Shown here piece by piece: positions 31,644-41,283 of a stretch of 64,000 nucleotides of DNA (position 1 is the first letter of the stretch; every line of letters starts with the position of its first letter). The position numbers and the translations under genes were made by a program. The stretch covers positions 744,001-808,000 of the forward strand of contig OZ037839.1 in assembly GCA_964035575.1 (NCBI GenBank), given 5' to 3'. The notes beneath the pieces were generated by a model. That model had not been told where the DNA came from and did not search any database. It saw nothing but the letters and a program-made list of their open reading frames with translations. This DNA is from Rhynchopus sp. YZ270_cl-10. Lineage: Eukaryota; Euglenozoa; Diplonemea; Diplonemida; Diplonemidae.

Positions 31644-32935
31644 AAAAAAAATTTTCCCCCCGGGAAAGGCAGGTCAAGTACTGTTTAGGGTTGGTGGTTT
31701 CCATTCCTTTCTCCACTGCATAACTACTTTTCGCACGCGCTTGTATTCGTCAAACTTCGCGAACGCTACCCTGCGATTCTTTAGCCGTATGGAAAAAAAA
31801 TAAATGGCGCCGCAGGCGAAAAAAAATAGGGTACGGTGTAAAAATGCTGGTTTACACCACAGTCACTCAACAAACCCTTTTTTGCGGAGCAAAAAAGGAA
31901 AATGGCGCCGCAGGCAAAAAAAAATAAGGGGTACGGTACGCAACGAGCAGGAAAATTTTAAGGTTCCATCATTCCAGTCATCTGGGGTCGGGCGAGGGGT
32001 CCCAAAAGTGCCCAAAAATCAGGGCTCAGGCGTATACCGGCCTTTTTTCGGGGTTTTTCGGGTCCGTATACCGAGTTTTTTCCCGTTTTTTTTTTGGTGG
32101 TTTTGTGGGCATTTTGCGCTGGTTTTTCCAGATTAAATTACGATTTTTACCGTAAAAAAGTACCAACAAGAGATTTTTCCCGTGATTTTTTTTGAAAACG
32201 CCGCCAGGATTTTGACTTTTGAATAAGTTCTGTTGATGGTCCCAAAAAAATTTTCGCGCTTCGCATTTACGCTCCTTCTCGTGACCTCCAGTGGAGAGAA
32301 GAATGTTTCCCAGCCCGGTCAGAGTTCCGCCGAATCAGCGACATTTGCTCTTTCGCTTTTCTCACCAGGCTGTTATACAGGAGACATGTACATTGTACCC
32401 TTCGGCGCCCAGTGCAGGTGGCCGTCCACAAGCCGTAATGGGTGTCAGCCAGTAACAGCGGTCATGGTACCCCCTGGCGAAGCCACGGTACGCAACATTT
32501 CCAAAATTGCGCTTAGAATTACATATTTTTTGCAGCCAAGCTGTCATGGGAAGGGTGGTAAGCATGCTGGCGCCGCAGGCGCACGGTACGCTACTTTTTT
32601 CCCGCAGGCAGGGCGAACGCAGTTTGTTTGCCCTAAGCGTTTCTTAAAGAGGAAGGTTGAACCTATGCAGAAATTTCCTGCCGCAGGCGGGGATTTTTTT
32701 TCCCCCCTTTTCCTTTTTCTGCCTTTTTTGGGTTCTGCGAAGAGATTGCGACCCACAGTGGTGCCGCACAAAAACTTTAGTGGGGCCCACCCACCCAAAA
32801 ACCCACCAGTGAAAAACGGGAAAAAAAAACGGGAAAAAAAAGTGGAAATCCCAAAACCCGTATACGTATACCACTCCCAGCGGTAGGCATGCCAAAAATC
32901 CCCTCTTTTTTTTTTTTTTCCCCTCCCAAAAAAAT
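31644..32935. mobile_element. 1292-bp insertion inside the LINE, 11-bp TSD
   Basis: ATTTAGTTGAT occurs at 31633-31643 and again at 32936-32946. Removing one copy with the intervening DNA restores a compact LINE. The insert holds several family-F blocks (near 31800-31950 and 32468-32605), the motif ACCCTTTTTTGCGGAGC and a long T-run near its right end. The ends are not clear TIRs (AAAAAAAATTTTCCC and GGAGGGG-type). It may be a retroposed composite or a Mutator-like foldback. No gene is seen inside. Confidence 0.75.
32468..32605 (+). repeat. Family-F dispersed repeat, well preserved
   Basis: CTGGCGAAGCCACGGTACGC, AACATTTCC, ATTGCGCTTAGAATT, GTCATGGGAAGGGTGG, then GCGCCGCAGGCGCACGG and TACGCTACTTTTTT. 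It is close to the copy at 46968-47095. Confidence 0.7.
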
Positions 32936-32937
32936 AT

Positions 32938-34089
32938 TTAGTTGATTTCAACTAAATGCGAACCGCACGATAATCCCCTGCGCTGCCGTTTTGCCTCTGG
33001 TTTGGCGTCGGGTGTGTCCGGGCCCGATCCGCTCCTCTTCCTCTTCTTCCTCTTGAAGCGGTGTCCGGGCTGGGCCTCGCAGGCGATCACCGGCTTCCCG
33101 TTGATGACACAGGGGTCTTCGGGGACGCCTTGGCGTGTCGTCACCTTCACGCACCAGGTCTTCCCAGTGCTCTGTACGGCCTGCGCTGTGCAGCTGAGAC
33201 CGTGGTTGTTGAGTGCGGCAACAAAGTCCGCGGGGTTGGTGGCCTTTGGTACTCCCCGCATGAGGAGCGACTTCTGGTCGGCGAGCCCAGCGTCGCCGTG
33301 GATCGCCGCGCAGGCACGGCGTTCCTGGTCAGGGTCGGTGATGACCAACCCAAAAGATTTGGGTGATGCAATCACCCTTCCGTGGTACAGCTGCGCTGCG
33401 TCACGAGCCTCCTTGAGGGAGTGCTCCGGCTTCAGCCACACCACCCTCTCGCGTGAGGCTGCTTGCGGCCGGATCAGCACGCCGTCGATGCCTGATGCGC
33501 GACGGAGGTCGGTATCGGGGTGCACCTGCACAAACAGTCGGGTTAGCAGGCGGGTAGTGTTCTTGCAGTCGCGTGCTGCAGTCACGGAGGTAGCCACGAT
33601 GTTGGCTTGCGTAAGCCACTTGCGTGCGGCCTGCGCGGGTGTCTTCTGCCAGGTGTGGTGGTCGCTGGCGTCGCGTGTCACTTCTAGCACCGCTCTCATC
33701 ATCTGCGGTGTAGCGCCCAGGTTGGTCGACCTGAGGATGTGTTGGGGTGGTGTGCGGCTGAGGGGGTACATGCACATGGTACGTGCGATGTAGCTGCCTT
33801 CCTGTCGAGTGCACATCACGAAGGTGGTGGTGTGGGGGCGGTGGCCGGAGAGGGGCTCCATCGTCACGACGGCGACGGGGGGTCCATCTCTGGAGTTGAG
33901 GGGGTGGGTCTTGAGGATTTCGGCGGCGACCGCCTTGTCCGTGATGGCAACAGCGCCTTGTTCGGGCACGTTGCCTGTGCGCAGCTGTTCAAGGAGCTGC
34001 GTCTGTGTGCCGCATGGCACGTTCTGCTGGCGCAGCCTCGTCTCCACCGAGGACCCCGATCTGTCGCGTGAGCGTCCAGGACCAGCCAT
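32938..34089 (-). CDS. LINE ORF1-like nucleic-acid-binding protein
   Basis: 383 residues, intact, starting MAGPGRSRDRSG. The middle (about 215-320) alternates strand- and helix-like segments (VVWLKPEHSLKEARDAAQ, SFGLVITDPDQERRACAAI, SLLMRGVPKATNPADFVAAL), which could be RRM-like. The C-terminus is very basic (RFKRKKRKRSG, AKRQRR). I do not recognise a named family. The LINE assignment rests on position: its TAA overlaps the 11-bp duplication and would sit 28 bases before ORF2. ORF1 proteins of LINEs coat the RNA. Confidence 0.7.
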   Translation of the reverse strand: MAGPGRSRDRSGSSVETRLRQQNVPCGTQTQLLEQLRTGNVPEQGAVAITDKAVAAEILKTHPLNSRDGPPVAVVTMEPLSGHRPHTTTFVMCTRQEGSYIARTMCMYPLSRTPPQHILRSTNLGATPQMMRAVLEVTRDASDHHTWQKTPAQAARKWLTQANIVATSVTAARDCKNTTRLLTRLFVQVHPDTDLRRASGIDGVLIRPQAASRERVVWLKPEHSLKEARDAAQLYHGRVIASPKSFGLVITDPDQERRACAAIHGDAGLADQKSLLMRGVPKATNPADFVAALNNHGLSCTAQAVQSTGKTWCVKVTTRQGVPEDPCVINGKPVIACEAQPGHRFKRKKRKRSGSGPDTPDAKPEAKRQRRGLSCGSHLVEIN

Positions 34090-34189
34090 ATCGAGGAGGC
34101 TGGGGTGGGGGGGGGATGAGGAGAGGTAAGCAAGAGGTAAGTGAATGATGGTAGTGTGTTGGGGTGGTGTGTGGTCCCTGGTCCCACAT

Positions 34190-34235
34190 TTTTCATTTTT
34201 TGTTCCGCAAAAAAGGGTTCGTTGAGTGACTCTGT
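34190..34235 (-). repeat. Family-F tail fragment
   Basis: On the minus strand: GTCACTCAACGAACCC, TTTTTTGCGGAGC-like and AAAAAA. This fragment also occurs at 19545, 31860 and 47150. From 34236 to 34475 nothing else is assignable. Confidence 0.55.
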
Positions 34236-34475
34236 CAATAGCTAATCTTCACACATAGGAAAAAACGGGAAATGAAATAGGGGGAAAGTTTGCTAGTTGT
34301 ACGCTTCCACCGACTATTTTTTATAAAGATCTTCTCGAAGGAAAAGACACCACCCCAATCCAAATAAAATGCCGATATTTTCTACAAAATATCTTTCCTT
34401 TACAGGGCTAGGATACAGCCTTCCCCCCAGCTCAACCCTAAGAATAGAGAAGAATTTAGACAACCCTAACTGCAT

Positions 34476-35363
34476 TTAACACCATCTTCTTCTCCTCAGG
34501 TCGTCGTACACATCCTGACGCACCTTGGGTGGCAGCGGGCTGGAGAAGTCGAAGTATGTTGCGAGGAGCTGTTCTGCTGTTGCACGCTCTGCAGGGTTTA
34601 CCGTTATCACGTCTGCAATGAGAGCCGCCACACGAGCGTCCACATGCTCCGGCAGAGGCGGGTAGCGCCCACTGCTGATCGCCTGCGCTATCGCAAGGAT
34701 ATTCCCCCCGGTAAACGGTCTGCTCCGTGCAAAAAGCTCATACACAACACACCCGAGACTCCACATATCTGCTGGGTGGGTGTACTCACTCCCTGAACAA
34801 ACCTCTGGGGACAGGTAGTACGGTGTACCCACCATGGTCGAGGCAAGACTATGGCTTGACAGCATCTTTGAAATGCCAAAATCACCGATTTTCACCCGCA
34901 ATCCACTGCTGAGGAATACATTGGACGGTTTTAGGTCGCGGTGCATGACCTGAGAGAGGTGCATATAGCGCACTCCAACGAGAAGTTGGAAGGTGATGGA
35001 TAGGGCCTCGGGGAGCGGGGTGGGGGTGGTTTGGGAGTCGATGAATTGTTGTAGGTCGCCGGCATCGCAGTATTCTGTGACGAGGTTGATCGCGCTGTCG
35101 GTGTCCACGAAGTGAGCCACATAGCGCACGATATTGGGATGTTGTAGCACACCAAGAACGTAGACCTCGGTTGCATTCGCCTCCATCAGCTGCGCGCTCG
35201 CGGCCTCCCCAAGCACCGTCTGCTTCACAACAAGACTCTCCCCAGTCGCAGCCCCATCCTCACCCCGCTCCCTTACCAAATACACTTTCCCGAAGCTTCC
35301 ACTCCCCAATACCCGCTGCTTTTCATAACGCTTCCATATGTCTATCGGAGTTGCATCGGACAT
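34476..35363 (-). CDS. Protein kinase, NEK-like
   Basis: 295 residues from ATG 35363 (MSDATPIDIW); an upstream ATG in frame adds 16 residues with no domain. The kinase domain fills the protein: VLGSGSFGKVYLV glycine loop, VVK lysine, EVYVLGVLQHPNIV for the C-helix glutamate, HRDLKPSNVFL catalytic loop, GDFGISK magnesium loop, TMVGTPYYLSPEV activation segment and DMWSLGCVVYEL. GTPYYLSPE and the compact C-lobe are typical of NEK kinases, which act in mitosis and at cilia. There is no extra domain beyond a short basic end (YDDLRRRRWC). All catalytic residues are present. No intron is needed. Confidence 0.88.
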   Translation of the reverse strand: MSDATPIDIWKRYEKQRVLGSGSFGKVYLVRERGEDGAATGESLVVKQTVLGEAASAQLMEANATEVYVLGVLQHPNIVRYVAHFVDTDSAINLVTEYCDAGDLQQFIDSQTTPTPLPEALSITFQLLVGVRYMHLSQVMHRDLKPSNVFLSSGLRVKIGDFGISKMLSSHSLASTMVGTPYYLSPEVCSGSEYTHPADMWSLGCVVYELFARSRPFTGGNILAIAQAISSGRYPPLPEHVDARVAALIADVITVNPAERATAEQLLATYFDFSSPLPPKVRQDVYDDLRRRRWC

Positions 35364-35774
35364 TGAAATTTTTGGATGTAAAGTGGTGAGCGTAGTAGAT
35401 ACTATCCGCAAGAAGAAAACTAAATGGGGGATTTAAAAAAAAAAAGGGGGCGAAGAGAGTTTAAGGGATCATCGTTAAGGGTTTTTTTGGTGATAAGCCA
35501 AATGGAATGTAGAGAGGGGGTGTTTGATAAAATAGAACTTAAATTCTAGAATTTCAGGCACACGATGTCACCAAAAAACGCTAGAGGGGAGGGGTTGTGT
35601 AAATTTGTAGGAGGAAGGGGGTGCTGTGTGATGTGGATGTGATGGTGGAAGGCCACGAATCGTTCAAGAGGGGCAAAAGAAGAGGCAAATATCTCACGTA
35701 GAGCAGTTTGGCTGGGGCGGCACAATCTGTTACACATTAACGCAGGTGTCCTAAGGCAAGCTCAGTGAGAACAG

Positions 35775-35858
35775 AAATCTCACGTAGAGCATAAGGGTAA
35801 AAGCTTGCTCGATACATGATCTTCACTGTACCGATCAGGTGTGAAAGCATGGCCTAAC
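35775..35858 (+). repeat. 80-bp conserved repeat, copy 2
   Basis: Inverted match to 5562-5643. TCTCACGTAGAGCA also occurs alone about 80 bases upstream near 35694. The rest of 35364-36290 shows no gene. Confidence 0.65.
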
Positions 35859-36290
35859 GAGGGCTGTCGACGGAGTGCCGAGGCGTGCACGCTGCAAACT
35901 CGACCTGCATTACGGAGAGGGGAAGACGTGCAGCAATTTCTGGACGAAGAGACGCTCAGAGAAGGGGGGGGAGTGATACTGTGTTTTATCAAACTAGCAG
36001 TTTCAACAATACCAGAAAAAAAAAAAATGGGCGCACAAGGGCATGGGTATTCCTAAGACGGAATACGAATACCACTTTTGGGATCGTGCACTTTTTTTTC
36101 TACAGGGATTCCCTTAGGGAAGAAAAAAAAGAGCAGACGGGTAACTAAGAGACTTGAGAACGGTCTTTTTCACTGAGTGAGGTGCCCGTGAACTGGGATG
36201 GAATGAAACAACACAAAAAAGACATTTTTCTCCTTGTAGGACGAACCCCCAAATAAAATTTTCGCCTCCGGCGGACACCCCCTTTCCTCC

Positions 36291-36451
36291 ACTGTGTACT
36301 GTGTACTGTGTACTGTGTACTGTGTACTGTGTACTGTGTACTGTGTACTGTGTACTGTGTACTGTGTACTGTGTACTGTGTACTGTGTACTGTGTACTGT
36401 GTACTGTGTACTGTGTACTGTGTACTGTGTACTGTGTACTGTGTACTGTGC
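36291..36451. repeat. (TGTGTAC)n heptanucleotide satellite
   Basis: About 23 perfect seven-base units. Each keeps the GTAC core of the (TGTAC)n array at 655-1107, with TG added. ORFs across it are artefacts of the repeat. Confidence 0.95.
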
Positions 36452-36921
36452 AGTTATGCAGCCACGCCAATTTTTTTTTATAGTACCACCGCTGAACGCT
36501 CGGGTCACCAAAAATTCAAATAAGACCAGTTTTGGGGTGTTTTGACCCTGTTTTTGACCCCCAAAGGGGAAGCCCACCCAAAGAAAAATAGTGGAATACG
36601 GAACACCCATGCACAAGGGTCCCTTCTTGTCTAAGACGAAGGAAACCGACCAACAAAAAACACACAAAAAAGCAAATCGAAAGGTGAATATGAACTCTTG
36701 CACACCCGCATCTCAACTGAAGAGCAAAGGTTAAGGTTCCTCATCAGAGTCTAGAAAAGTCACCTTAAAAAAAAAGGGGGTCTGAAAAGTTTTTTACCAT
36801 TTCCCACTCACGCATTTTTACCACTGTATGTCAAGACGTGGCAAATGCCTTGGGGGCTTGAAAGTTTGTTTGTTTTGCTTATATTTTTGCTACTCTGTTT
36901 GTTTTGTATTTCAGTGTAGTA

Positions 36922-37029
36922 CCACCTGATTATTACCCCGCGTATAGGCGCATAAAGGCGTGTAAAGGCTGGGAAAAATGGGTGGGGTTTGGCCTATACG
37001 GGCCTATACGCGGGGTAAAAATCAGGTGG
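36922..37029. mobile_element. Hairpin MITE, 108 bp, TSD TAGTA
   Basis: The ends are CCACCTGATTATTACCCCG and CGGGGTAAAAATCAGGTGG. TAGTA flanks both sides. It is homologous to 37804-37901, which lies in the opposite orientation with a different duplication. Confidence 0.88.
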
Positions 37030-37337
37030 TAGTAACTTTGTAAGTTGAGAGGTAGGGTAGGGTGCGCTTCGTTGCAGACCTGGCACATGCCTTGGGGGCA
37101 GATATGCAGAGGGTGCTTTGCATCACAAAAGGAATAGAAAACACCCTGGTACACTGCCACTGGATCATCTAAAAAAAAAACCCCCCCCTTGCCCACAGCC
37201 ATCCGCTGTGAGGGAACGTCGTAACCAGTTAGCAACACACCCTGATGTATTTTCATCAACATCATGTTGGGTAAAAACCTGCTATTCCCCCTTCGTACTA
37301 ATGCCGTTACCCCCCCCAAAAAAAAAAAAAAATGCTT

Positions 37338-37392
37338 TTTTGAAAATTTGGTTGTATTAGTGTAGCCACCCTAGAGTATGCTCCACTAGCTT
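37338..37392. ncRNA. Family-G hairpin module
   Basis: TTGAAAATTTGGTTG, then TAGTGTAGCCACC and GTATGCTCCACTA, then a T-run. TAGTG pairs with CACTA. Confidence 0.42.
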
Positions 37393-37567
37393 TTTTTTTT
37401 GTCCCAACATCTAGTACTGGGGTACAAAATAGTTGCCCTGCGGTTGCCATACCAGCATTCGAAAAAATAAAGGGAGAGAGAGAGACCGGGTGGCTCATAT
37501 ATGACTTTGTCTTGCTATCGAAAGAACGCCGCGTAGAGTAGAGCAAAGAACAAAAAAAAAGAAAACG

Positions 37568-37613
37568 GTTGTGAGATGAATGTGCCCCCCTCTCATAACA
37601 CACACATATCTTT
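37568..37613 (+). ncRNA. Family-A module
   Basis: GTGAGATGAATGTGCC then ACACACACATATCTT; GATGAATGTG can pair with CACACATATC with one bulge. Confidence 0.35.
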
Positions 37614-37803
37614 ACCTCCAGAAAGAGAGAGAGAGAGGGGCACGTACACATACACACACAGTGGGCCATACTCCGTTCAGGCGTTACCCACTCTAAACCC
37701 GTTATCAAACATACACACACACACATAACCCTTGCACAGACGTTAACAATTTGAGGACATATCCAATTGGGGGGGAGGGAAAGAACAAATCAAACAGGTA
37801 TCT

Positions 37804-37901
37804 CCACCTGATTTTTACCCCGCGTATAGGCGCGTATAGGACCGTATAGGCCAAACCCCACCCATTTTTCCCAGCCTTTACGCGGGGAAAAAATCAGGTG
37901 G
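37804..37901. mobile_element. Hairpin MITE, 98 bp, TSD TATCT
   Basis: The ends are CCACCTGATTTTTACCCCG and CGGGGAAAAAATCAGGTGG; TATCT flanks at 37799-37803 and 37902-37906. Same family as 36922-37029. Confidence 0.88.
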
Positions 37902-38162
37902 TATCTTTAGAAAAGCAAAAGGAAAAGCAATGTAAGGTGAACCCTACATTTGCTTTATCACCTTTGAACAAAGTTTGTTTATTGGGATACCGTTTTTTTT
38001 TAAAAAGAATCATAGCACAACACTGTCACAAAAAAGAGAAAGGCAACTCCACGCATCACATAAAAATAAAATTTGAACAGACACGTTGGTTCAAAGAAAA
38101 ATGGAAAAAAGAGAAAAAAATCCCTGTGGAAAAATTCGTAGGTACTTTGGGACTTTATAAGA

Positions 38163-38205
38163 AAAGAAAGGTAAGATGAACTCAAGCCTTGCCACCTTTT
38201 TAAAG
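38163..38205 (+). ncRNA. Family-A module, weak
   Basis: GGTAAGATGAACTCAAGCC and a short TTGCCACC end. The stem is poor. 38206-38671 shows no gene. Confidence 0.3.
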
Positions 38206-38671
38206 AAAGCTTCTGGTGTTTTCCAAAAACGTAGAACGTGGCAAAAGGAGATATTGCACAGCAGTGGGGGAACAGAACACCGACGTGGGGGGAGGTCATA
38301 TAACTGCACTGTGATAATTGTATTACCCAGCTGTGTATAATTGATCATCATCACAGTACAGTTACCACTAGGATCGCTACACTGATTTTTAAAGCCAAAA
38401 CCAGCTAGACACCTCCAGACCTGAGGAAATGGGTACACATTGTGACCTCAGGGAACCCCCCCCTCTCGCTTGGTCTGTTACCCCCCTTTCATAAACCACC
38501 AAGAATGAAACGCTGTACATTCTGCCCACCACCACGCCCTCTAACAATATTAGGTACACAGAAGAACACCAAATGTACTGATTTTGATAGCGGAACAGAG
38601 GTTCTGAAAAAAATAACAAAAAAAAAATTTTGCTCCTCACGCATCCACTAAAGCGTTGCCATCTATGAGGC

Positions 38672-40123
38672 TTACTGCTGCTTTTCGATGACAAAGGCGT
38701 CAATCACCTTCGACTGTGTCACAGAGAAGAAGTCAATGCTGACGTGCGTCTTGTTGTGCACAGTCATACTGTTGTATCCAATATCGAGCGAGCGGAACGC
38801 ACTGAAGGACCAGTCGTACGGCCCAAAGTCGTCAATCGACTCCCCATTCCCTGCAGCACCGCTGACCACGTGCACGGGGTACTTTGGGTTTGTGTATTTA
38901 TCAACGGGCTGTGGGTCGACTGTAGCGTTGGAGGTCATTGTGTAGTTCCCTGTTACAGGGAAGGTACGTTCGTAGCTGTGCACATGCCCGTTGAGGACCA
39001 GGTCGACGTTGTACTTCTCAAGGATATCGTAGAACCCTTCGCGCATGCTCTCCTGCTCGCCGGTGGAGTTGCAGCTGGAGTAGAACGGACGGTGGATGAC
39101 CACCACAAGCCAGGGCACGGTGTCGCGGTTCTTCTGTGCAGCCGCAAGGTCCTCTTCCATGAACATACGCTGCAGTGTGTTGTTCTGCGACGCTCCGCAC
39201 CACAGATGTGCCTCAGAGTCGAGCAGAAGGTAGTGCGCGTAGCCAAGGTCGAAGGAGGACCAGAGGCTGTGTGTGTCCTTCCAGCCAGGCATGATGAAGC
39301 GCATCTGGTAGTCCTTCATGCAGGCCGCCCAGGCGGGAATGCCAGGCGGGCGGTAGCAGAACACCTCGCCATTACCAGGCACCACCATCAGCGGCACGGC
39401 GCCACCGCCAGAGAGCAGCGAGAGCTCCTCCGCGTGGATGTCTCCCTGGAGCCCGTCCTTGTCCTTCGCGTAGTAGGCCATGTCCCCCGTGTGCAGCACA
39501 ACGTCGGCACCCCCGTTGCGCACCCGAGCCGCAACGCTTGGGACCGTTCCGTTCGTCCAGTGCTCGTTGTTGCCGGTGTCGCCGAAGAAGATGACCTTAG
39601 TGGACCTCGCCTCAACGGAGCGTGTTCTGTGGGGTAGGTTGTGGGGTTGTGGGGTTGAGGAGGAGACCTGACAGCTTTGAGATGCTCTTTAGGAAAATGG
39701 ATAAATGCAGCTGGGTACGCAGCAGAAATACATGCCAAAAGCCGATGCAATAGCTAGAACGCACGCACAATAAAAAAAGAAAAAAAAAGATAAAAATAAA
39801 ACAGACCTGATGGAGACCGGCGGGAGCGCCACACCCTCCCCAGCCACGCAGTAGCGGTACTCTGTGTCAGGTGAGAGGCCTGTGATGACAGCGTTGTAAA
39901 GATATGTCATGCGGTCCGCCGATGTGTTCATGGCCATCACCTGTGCGTTCACTGTGTCCCCCGAGCATGTGTCCGTTCCATACGTAACATGTGGGCTCTG
40001 TGATGGTGTCACCGTTGCCCACGACACGGTCACTGAGGAGAACTCATCCCCATACGCCAGGTGCACCTCACTCGGTGTCGGGTCCACCGCAGCAAGCACA
40101 ACGGCCAAAGCGACTGCAAGCAT
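38672..40123 (-). CDS. Secreted purple acid phosphatase, two exons
   Basis: Exon 1 is 39807-40123 and exon 2 38672-39626, with a 180-nt GT-AG intron (GTCTGT..CCACAG) splitting an Arg codon; the product has 423 residues. A short hydrophobic start (MLAVALAVVLAAV) looks like a signal peptide. Residues about 15-105 form a fibronectin-like N-terminal domain. The metal-binding motifs follow in order: GDTG, GDMAYY, GNGE, VVIHRP and GHVHSYER. All residues that hold the two metal ions are present. These enzymes remove phosphate from esters at acid pH, in vacuoles or outside the cell. Several N-glycosylation sequons (NTT, NGT, NYT, NAT) agree with secretion. Confidence 0.9.
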
Positions 40124-40575
40124 CGTAAATAATGTGTCAAAGAAAAGATACCACCTGCAGGAGAAAGGTTGGGTGATGCGTAGTTCTCACCTCCATTGGG
40201 CAACCGTGAGGCCAAAAAGAAAAATGGGATTTGAATTTCCCCAAAGTCACAGCGCACTGTGATTTCTGAGCATGTCTTTGCTGGTCTCTATCGGTAATTG
40301 GTTTGGGGAACTTGCACGGCAAAAAGTTGCCCAGGGAACAAAGAGGAATTATATCATGGTACTTTCACCGCAAAGATGGCGTGCAATGAAAAACCCGAAA
40401 TGGGGCAATCATGTGGCTTGAAGATCGCGACGACAAACTTCACAATGCCTACAGCATCCCCTTACTCAGGAGTCGACCCCGCTATGTCTGTTTTTGCACT
40501 GCATCTGGACGAGTACGGACGGAACCGACGATGCGAACAATCTTGCGGAGAAAAGGCTGTCCTTCTTGCGTCGAG
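40124..40575. other. Intergenic upstream of the phosphatase
   Basis: It should contain the phosphatase promoter, but I see no clear core element and no gene. Confidence 0.4.
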
Positions 40576-40797
40576 ATTGAACTGTTGAACGCTTTCCCAC
40601 CCCCAGAGCGTATGTTTTTGTTGGTGTTGTACACCTGCTGGTATAAAGATCTGCACACAGTGTCGGCAAAAGCCTTTTGTACTACGGAAGGTAGAGATGC
40701 AGATCGTCCTCAACCCTTCAGAGTACCTTTTATTTCTTCACACATTTCACTATTTTCCAATTTCACGTGTGAAGGTGTTTTTTTTTTTTTTTTTTTG
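40576..40797 (+). repeat. Dispersed repeat E, copy 1 (hairpin and T-run end)
   Basis: About 220 bases almost identical to 46369-46578. Landmarks are GAACGCTTTCCCACCC, ATAAAGATCTGCACACAG, CTTTTGTACTACGG and GATCGTCCTCAACCC. The end folds: TTCACAC pairs with GTGTGAA, followed by a run of 18 T. A 115-base 3' part recurs at 48085-48200. Confidence 0.7.
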
Positions 40798-40826
40798 CGA
40801 CAATCGTCGAGTAAGTTTTTTTTTTT

Positions 40827-40950
40827 TGAAAACTTGGTTGTATTAGTGTAGACACCCTAGAGTGTGCTCCACTATTTGGTTTTTTTTTTGAAAAAATGTT
40901 GGAATAGTGTAGTTGCCACCTGGCAAGGTTCACTTTCCCTTTGTTCACTC
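40827..40950. ncRNA. Two family-G hairpin modules
   Basis: The first reads TTGAAAACTTGGTTG, TAGTGTAGACACC and GTGTGCTCCACTA. The second reads TTGAAAAAATGTTGG, TAGTGTAGTTGCC ACCT GGCAA and GGTTCACTTTCCC. In the second, TTGCC pairs with GGCAA. Each is set between T-runs. Confidence 0.42.
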
Positions 40951-40954
40951 TTTG

Positions 40955-41283
40955 TTTTATTAAATGATCAATGCTAAAAGGAAATCGAACAGTACCCCAA
41001 CTCCCTTCCTTTTTCCATTTTTGGGGAGGGTTGGAGCAAAATCACACTTCCCCGACAGGTCGAGGTATGTGCGGTTCACCGCAACCTCTCCCTTTTGTCT
41101 TTATTGTTTTATTGTTTGTGGGGGCGTGGGTGGGGAAAACAACAAAAAAGGAAAGTGGGAGTGCGGTGACAATTGTGCAAGAGATAGAAGTGACTCCCAA
41201 AAAACGGAAGAATTTCTCCCAGGGGGGCAAACAAAAAGTTCTGTTGCTTTGGTCAACAGAACATTTTTTTGGCAGTGCACTGC
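40955..41283. repeat. Dispersed repeat H, copy 1
   Basis: A 330-bp match to 47490-47842: CCCCAACTCCCTTCC, GTATGTGCGGTTCACC, GAAGAATTTCTCCCAGG, AAAAAGTTCTGTTGC and AGTGCACTGCTTAAG. The match ends exactly at the stop codon of the CUB gene, so it is that gene's 3' flank. It may be a duplicated 3' UTR. Confidence 0.7.

Larger units (their letters stand above)
27054..34190 (-). mobile_element. Non-LTR retrotransposon (LINE, APE-RT-RNase H type), degenerate
   Basis: ORF1 (32938-34089) and ORF2 (27127-31606) lie in the usual order on the minus strand. ORF2 has an APE-type endonuclease, reverse transcriptase, RNase H and a terminal CCHC-like finger, which places it near the I/Ingi group. A 1.29-kb insertion at 31644-32935 separates the ORFs; without it the spacing from ORF1 stop to ORF2 ATG is 28 bases. 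The 5' end is about 34190 and the 3' end about 27054, where it abuts the outer TIR element. No poly-A tail is obvious. It is GC-richer than its surroundings. One in-frame stop and at least two frameshifts make it defective. Confidence 0.82.

Noticed and set aside
35690-35870. U1 or U6 snRNA (GATACATGATC and AGCATGGCC resemblances)
   Set aside because: The 5' splice-site-pairing or ACAGAGA segments are missing and the order of motifs is wrong.
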